DNA from: Welwitschia mirabilis
Lineage: Eukaryota; Gnetophyta; Gnetopsida; Welwitschiales
Length of the DNA: 64,000 nt
Direction of reading: 5' to 3'
NCBI GenBank assembly: GCA_051453625.1
Contig: JBOZIK010000001.1
Span: forward strand, 153,297,491 to 153,361,490
The translations under genes were made by a program, and so were the position numbers. Each line of letters starts with the position of its first letter. Position 1 is the stretch's first letter. Below, piece after piece: positions 59,416-64,000 of this stretch. A model generated the notes under the pieces. That model had not been told where the DNA came from and searched no databases. It worked only from the letters and a program-made list of their open reading frames with translations.

Positions 59416-60063
59416 TTAAAGAAAAAATTTTTTAGAATAATTTTTAGAAGCACTAAAGTGTTTTATATAAGCTTGGATATCTTCTTCTGAGATCCTACAC
59501 TTGCTAAGATCAATGTAATCCTTCTCTTTATAAATCCTAAGAACCATGATAGGCTCTTAATGCTTGACCTTCATAGGGATGTTAATACTTCAAATACACT
59601 AATTAGAGAGCTTAGATAATAGAATCATGCCTTCAATATTGCTATATTTAAGAAGAGAAACATCTGTGAGGTGATCATCAAGAATATTAACTTTATCTAC
59701 CTATAGGATTTCCTTGTAGGCTTTGATGAGGAGACCTCACTCGAATGCATTTATATCTCCTGTTAGGGCTTTTTCTATACTGATTTCTTTATAAACTCAA
59801 TCCTTCATCTCACCTAATAGTAAGTCTACTAGGTTTTTATCTCATTCTTATTTGAATTGGGCATACAAGAAGAGAAAAATCTATTATTTTTGAACATTAT
59901 GTTCTACCATTATGGTGTTCTTTATGACATGATAGATGATAAAGCCTAAGCTAACCATAACACATCATGGTATTGTTTAGGACCTAGCCACCACCCTTAC
60001 TATTATGAACAAATGTTCTCTCCTTCATAATAGCTTGGACACTATAAAAGCTTAGGAAAAATC
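59416..60063 (-). pseudogene. Unrecognised coding relic, 216 codons with about 14 stops
   Basis: One minus-strand frame stays protein-like for 216 codons despite about 14 stops. It includes CVMVSLGFIIYHVIKNTIMV, NLVDLLLGEMKD, VYKEISIEKALTGDINAF, GLLIKAYKEIL, VDKVNILDDHLTDVSLLKYS and KDYIDLSKCRISEEDIQAY. A neighbouring frame just upstream (60064-60200) adds YAYIIKRLSFHGPMTIIYNQ. Its place, about 450-550 bp after the primer site of element F, is where gag would lie, but it does not look like the gag of A, B or C. Function unknown; it might be an extra ORF of the type seen in element C. Confidence 0.55.
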
Positions 60064-60485
60064 TATTTTTAATATTATCTTCTACATCATAGTATCTTCC
60101 CTCTTACTTCTAGTAACTTTTATACCTTCAAATTAGTTTGATTATAGATGATGGTCATGGGACCATGAAATGACAACCTTTTTATGATGTATGCATACTC
60201 CATAAATTAAATAGTTAATAAATTACTAAATTAATGTATGTTTCCCCTTAATCTCTTTTACTACCACATTGCCATAATGTTAAACCACTTGAATCATGGA
60301 GGTTATTACAATGTCAAGTAGCCAATCAATGTATTTAAAATACATAATATTAAATAATACATATGTAAATATTTTAAATGCATATATTTTATGTCATAAT
60401 TTATAGAAAATTACTTGGATAGGTGTAAGATTCACTTTTTCATAATCTAAAAGGTTTTAACAATTTAACATAATTGTTCCTAGTT
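60064..60485. other. Upstream part of the coding relic and untranslated leader of F
   Basis: The first 140 bp continue the relic in another frame; the rest is AT-rich leader without recognised features. Confidence 0.35.
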
Positions 60486-60624
60486 AAATCATAAGTTAGA
60501 ATTTGATGTATAATGACTTCACCACAATTACTCCCAGTAAATCGTAACCTAGGCTTTAATGTTTAATATATAATGCCTATGTCTAATGAAATCATAACCT
60601 ATACTCTGATACTAAAATATAATG
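60486..60624 (-). repeat. Three tandem PBS-LTR junction units of element F
   Basis: Three degenerate units start aaatcataagtta (60486), aaatcgtaacctagg (about 60539) and aaatcataacctata (about 60589). Each ends in tataatg (60509, 60569, 60618). The last unit contains the primer-site-like ctctgatacta next to the LTR. Period is about 50-53 bp, as in element A. Confidence 0.62.
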
Positions 60625-61320
60625 CCAGTATTTCTAACCAAGAATTTATGAATGTTACTTAATTATCCAAATGCTAAGTCCTTAACCTTTCCCTCTAACA
60701 TGTGTGTTAATTATAAATTAATCATGTTTTCAAAAGAAAATTCACTTTGTAATGTATTTTTAAAATAAATTACATGTGGTCCATGCTCCTCAAGTAATTA
60801 TAACTTCTAATGTAACCCTTTCCTTCCATGATATCTTAAATGTTCCATCTTTCCATAAAATAAAAAAGAGCATATTATAAGAGATGATGGAGTAATGATT
60901 AATTTAAAACAATTTCCTAATAATTATATTGAAATTTCTTAAAATTTACAATTATCATAATAAGCTATATTAAATATTTTATAATCTAAATATAGAAGTT
61001 TTTAACAAGAAAAGTTGAAATTTATCACATTGATAATGAAAATATAGAGATTTTTAATAAGAAAATCAGAATTTGACACATTTGCTATTACAACTTTAAG
61101 AAATGTAATCGAAAGGAAAAAAATACATGATTCAGTTTGAAAAGTATTCTCAAGATCATAATAATTACATCTCTAAAATTTCAAGAGTCATCAAAGAACT
61201 ATAAGTTTCATTCCAAGATAAAGTTTTCAACACAAAGTAGAATGATAATTTTCATTTCTCTATGCCCTCCTTGGCATTAAAGCTTCAGTTTTACCACCTA
61301 TTTATATGAAATATTGAGTG

Positions 61321-61484
61321 NNNNNNNNNNNNNNNNNNNNNNNNNNNNNNNNNNNNNNNNNNNNNNNNNNNNNNNNNNNNNNNNNNNNNNNNNNNNNNNN
61401 NNNNNNNNNNNNNNNNNNNNNNNNNNNNNNNNNNNNNNNNNNNNNNNNNNNNNNNNNNNNNNNNNNNNNNNNNNNNNNNNNNNN

Positions 61485-61557
<73 letters not shown>
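61321..61557. repeat. 164-N gap followed by (CA)n microsatellite
   Basis: N at 61321-61484; CA run 61485-61554 then tatata. The frames with repeated Cys-Val or Thr-His read through this run are artefacts. Confidence 0.92.
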
Positions 61558-61560
<3 letters not shown>

Positions 61561-61565
61561 ATTTT

Positions 61566-61803
61566 CACCACTATCTCATTTGGCGATCTATAGGGTCCAT
61601 TGCCTCAATCGGTGATCTATAGATCTGTCATAATATTTCATATTTTCTCTCACTTCATTACCTCATTCGTTGATATGTGGAGTCCACAAACTCATTTCGT
61701 GATCTCTGGTTTAATTAATTAATCAATCCCACTGCCTCATTTGGTGTTCTGTGGGTTCTCACATTCCACTATCTCATTTGATAATTTGTGGAATATTCAT
61801 TTT
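61566..61803. repeat. LTR minisatellite, about 6 units
   Basis: Same family core (ccactgcctcatttggtg and variants) as in the other three LTRs of the A/F family. Confidence 0.75.
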
Positions 61804-62254
61804 TATAAGACTATAATAGTTAAAGATATAGAAGGAAGAATGAACAAGATATATCAATAAAATGTAGATCCTTAATAATAATAACTTGGATTTAATTTCA
61901 TAAAGATTTTTTAAGAAAAAGATAGTAGAAACTAGGATTCATAACCAAGAATGCAATTTATCAAATAAAAACATTATGAATATCTAACAACATTACTATA
62001 TTTATAAGAAAATGAGTAAAAACAGAAATGAGTAGAAATATGCATACAAGAATAGGATCAATCAAGCATGCAAAACTTAAATGGAAATCATACCCACATA
62101 ATGTCTAAATACTTTAAGGCTTTTTCAAGATTCTAAAGCTTAAGGCTTTTAAGCTCTAAGTTTGAGATTACTAAGATTTGATAATAAAAATCTTTCTCAA
62201 AGATATGAAAATATGAAGAGGAGAAGGTCTAATTTATAGTAAGAGGATGTAGGA

Positions 62255-62315
62255 TGTTGTTGCAGTACATATTTATGCAAATGTTACATCCTCAAATAAA
62301 TTCTAAAAAATATTA

Positions 62316-62363
<48 letters not shown>

Positions 62364-63849
62364 TACAGAATACAACACATGAATATAGATGGGAGTGACT
62401 CAAATGTCTTAATTCTATCAAAGGCATAGGTTAGAAGAAAAAGAATTGATTTGAAAATGAAATACTTATGTAATCTCTAAGTAGAATAATAAAAATGTTA
62501 AATAACAATGCAAATGAACATACTATGCAAATGAGATGCAAGTTAAATTCTACATGCAACTTCTATTTGATTATCAAATTAACATGTCATGGAGATTGAC
62601 CCTATACAACCTAGATAAATCAAGAAAAGTCATCACTAGATCAAGATCAATCTAAGCTATCAGATGCATCAAATAGAATATGAAAATAATGCAAAGTTAA
62701 TTTAGCAAATAAAATGTAATGCACCTAAACTAATAATGTCAATCTTAATAAAGATTGGTCTCATGATCTATATCATAAATGAAGCTTTCACAAAATCATA
62801 AGCAACATGAATCATAAGGGATATGCACATAACAAATAATATAAAAAGAAAAATAGAGTTTTAATTAAGTCGAATCAATATCTACGTTACAAATCAACAA
62901 CACCTTAAGGAAGGATACATAGCCTAACACCAAGAAATACATCTCTTTGTAATAATAAGGGATGGACTTCTTACCCTTCGATCTTCTATCATGAGAATTT
63001 TTGGTGTAAAAGAACATAAAATCAGAGTTGAGGATGAAAGAGGTATTTATTACAACAATAGATTATAGAAATAGGAAATACTAACAAATGGGATAAAACC
63101 CTAATAATCATGCAAGAAGGTGAAACTGAAGCATTATTTTAAGGTGTCATCTTGCTAGTCATCCAAAGGTCATAGAAGATAATTCCACATTATATAGGTT
63201 CTACATGAACTACTAGACTAGTCCAATAAGCATCCTTATCAACATAAGTACTTCTCTCAATCATAAAGTCATCCGAATAATGAGGTGGATGATGGACTTT
63301 GTAAAGATGTTTCTTATATTAGATTAGCCTTTTTAATTATAAGATTACTACTTTAGATAGGAATTTTTGTAATTTACTTTAAATGCTGTCAAATGTAATG
63401 AAGATTACATGTTTTCCTGGTATTTGCTTGAGCTCTTCATTATCATCAAAAATTAGCATAAACATGTTTAATGTTCTATAATACTACTAAAAATATCCTA
63501 TCAAATACATACAATTTGACAATGTAACATAGCCCTCCACTTAGACTTATGAGTCCTTGAGAAAGCCAGGTAAACAACCATAATTGCAAGCAAAATTAAC
63601 TAAATATAAATCAACTAGGTAATTATGAAATAAACTCAAAAATAATCTTAGAAATCTCAGAATGAAAAATAGAAATGTAAAAAATAGATAATTAAACATT
63701 TCACCTAGGTAGTGTAAGTGGTCGTACTATCATCCTAGTGATCATCCAGACGATGGAGGGAATGATAGGCTCAAAAATTAGTCTTGAAAAATAGAAGCTT
63801 CTGAAAAATGTTTTAGAAAGATAAACATTAAAATGCATCTATATTAACA
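62255..63849 (-). mobile_element. LTR of element G, body outside the window
   Basis: An abrupt break in the LTR of F at about 62254 is followed by tgttgttgcagtac. At 63849 a segment ends attaaca and is followed by a minus-strand purine tract. TG...CA termini and the purine tract fit a 3' LTR of about 1.6 kb of a minus-strand element continuing beyond 64000. It contains an AC run and resembles 50060-51000. No partner LTR is visible in the window, so the call is inferential. Confidence 0.5.
62318..62361. repeat. (AC)n microsatellite
   Basis: Uninterrupted AC run of about 44 bp near the start of LTR G. Confidence 0.92.
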
Positions 63850-63862
63850 ACCCCCCACTCAA
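63850..63862 (-). other. Polypurine tract of element G
   Basis: The minus strand reads tttgagtggggggt directly before ttgttaatatag, the presumed LTR start. Confidence 0.6.
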
Positions 63863-64000
63863 ATGTATAATAGATACTAAAAAATAATAATGTATAACAT
63901 TAAAAAAATCCTCATCATAAAGTGTTAAAAATGATATGTAAAAGATATGCTTAATATCTTAGCAATAAAAACATATACCATGATGATACTCAGAAAATGA
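63863..64000. other. Start of the interior of element G, no gene seen
   Basis: AT-rich sequence to the window end with no frame to assign. Confidence 0.4.

Larger units (their letters stand above)
52360..62254 (-). mobile_element. LTR element F, A-family LTRs with a different interior
   Basis: Direct repeats 52360-54573 and 60618-62254 share long blocks (for example accaagaatttatgaa, cttaacctttccctct) and resemble the LTRs of element A, including the minisatellite. A decayed primer site (agtatcagagta on the minus strand) adjoins the right LTR and a purine tract (ccatggagaaa) the left, so the element is on the minus strand. The internal region (54574-60617) shows no gag or pol of type A. It holds an unrecognised coding relic and a plus-strand copia RT relic, presumably nested. 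F could be a non-autonomous relative of A. Confidence 0.65.
60618..62254 (-). repeat. 5' LTR of element F (truncated)
   Basis: Matches 52360 onward until gaggatgtaggat (left copy 54056-54072), after which the two diverge abruptly. The remainder is displaced by the LTR starting near 62255. Confidence 0.72.

Noticed and set aside
61291-61622. Frames of repeated Cys-Val and Thr-His
   Set aside because: Translation of the CA dinucleotide run and the adjoining N gap; no protein.
1-64000. tRNA or rRNA genes, CRISPR arrays, bacterial operons, host protein genes
   Set aside because: None seen; all recognisable coding sequence belongs to transposable elements.

Overview
This window looks like a heavily decayed, very AT-rich repeat block from a flowering-plant genome. 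It contains plant-type Ty3/gypsy and Ty1/copia LTR retrotransposons, a BED/hAT-type transposase relic and a miniature LTR element (TRIM). I found no intact host gene, no tRNA or rRNA gene, no CRISPR array and nothing bacterial. The species cannot be fixed from the sequence. Only two frames free of gaps reach 134 codons, and one of these lies inside a retrotransposon. Scaffold gaps are frequent; three 100-N gaps are flanked by the same sequence on both sides.

Layout, left part (1-28235): one large minus-strand Ty3/gypsy element (called A) with LTRs of about 3.4 kb. Its 3' LTR (1-3673) is cut by the window start and its 5' LTR is 24785-28235. Its gag-protease-RT-RNase H lies at 21587-24560 and its integrase is in two pieces (13615-13956 and 3985-4638). 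Two insertions broke A. A copia element of the SIRE/Maximus type (C, 13957-21581, target duplication atgct/atgtt) entered just before the integrase zinc finger. An unclassified segment (4639-13609) entered the integrase core and itself received a 5.1-kb gypsy element (B, 6363-11493, perfect target duplication tcctc).

Middle part (28236-41824): a copia reverse-transcriptase relic (28440-29500), then a minus-strand BED/hAT transposase relic split by a plus-strand gypsy element (D, 31848 to about 40200). D carries a 306-bp TRIM (39012-39317, target duplication ataca) inside its integrase tail.

Right part (41825-64000): a minus-strand copia gag-protease-integrase relic (E, 41825-46050), long stretches with no recognisable content, and a second element (F, 52360 to about 62254). 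F has LTRs related to those of A, but its internal region holds an unrecognised, stop-riddled coding relic where gag is expected, plus a plus-strand copia RT relic. The right LTR of F is cut at about 62255 by another LTR (G) whose element leaves the window.

Most notable observations: (1) in both A and F the primer-binding-site/LTR junction is present as three tandem degenerate units of about 50 bp; (2) element C has gag and protease but no integrase or RT, and instead a long acidic-tailed extra ORF next to its 3' LTR; (3) the TRIM; (4) a degenerate minisatellite shared by all four A/F LTRs; (5) repeated Asp-to-Asn loss at catalytic sites of several unrelated elements, as expected from methylation-driven decay.
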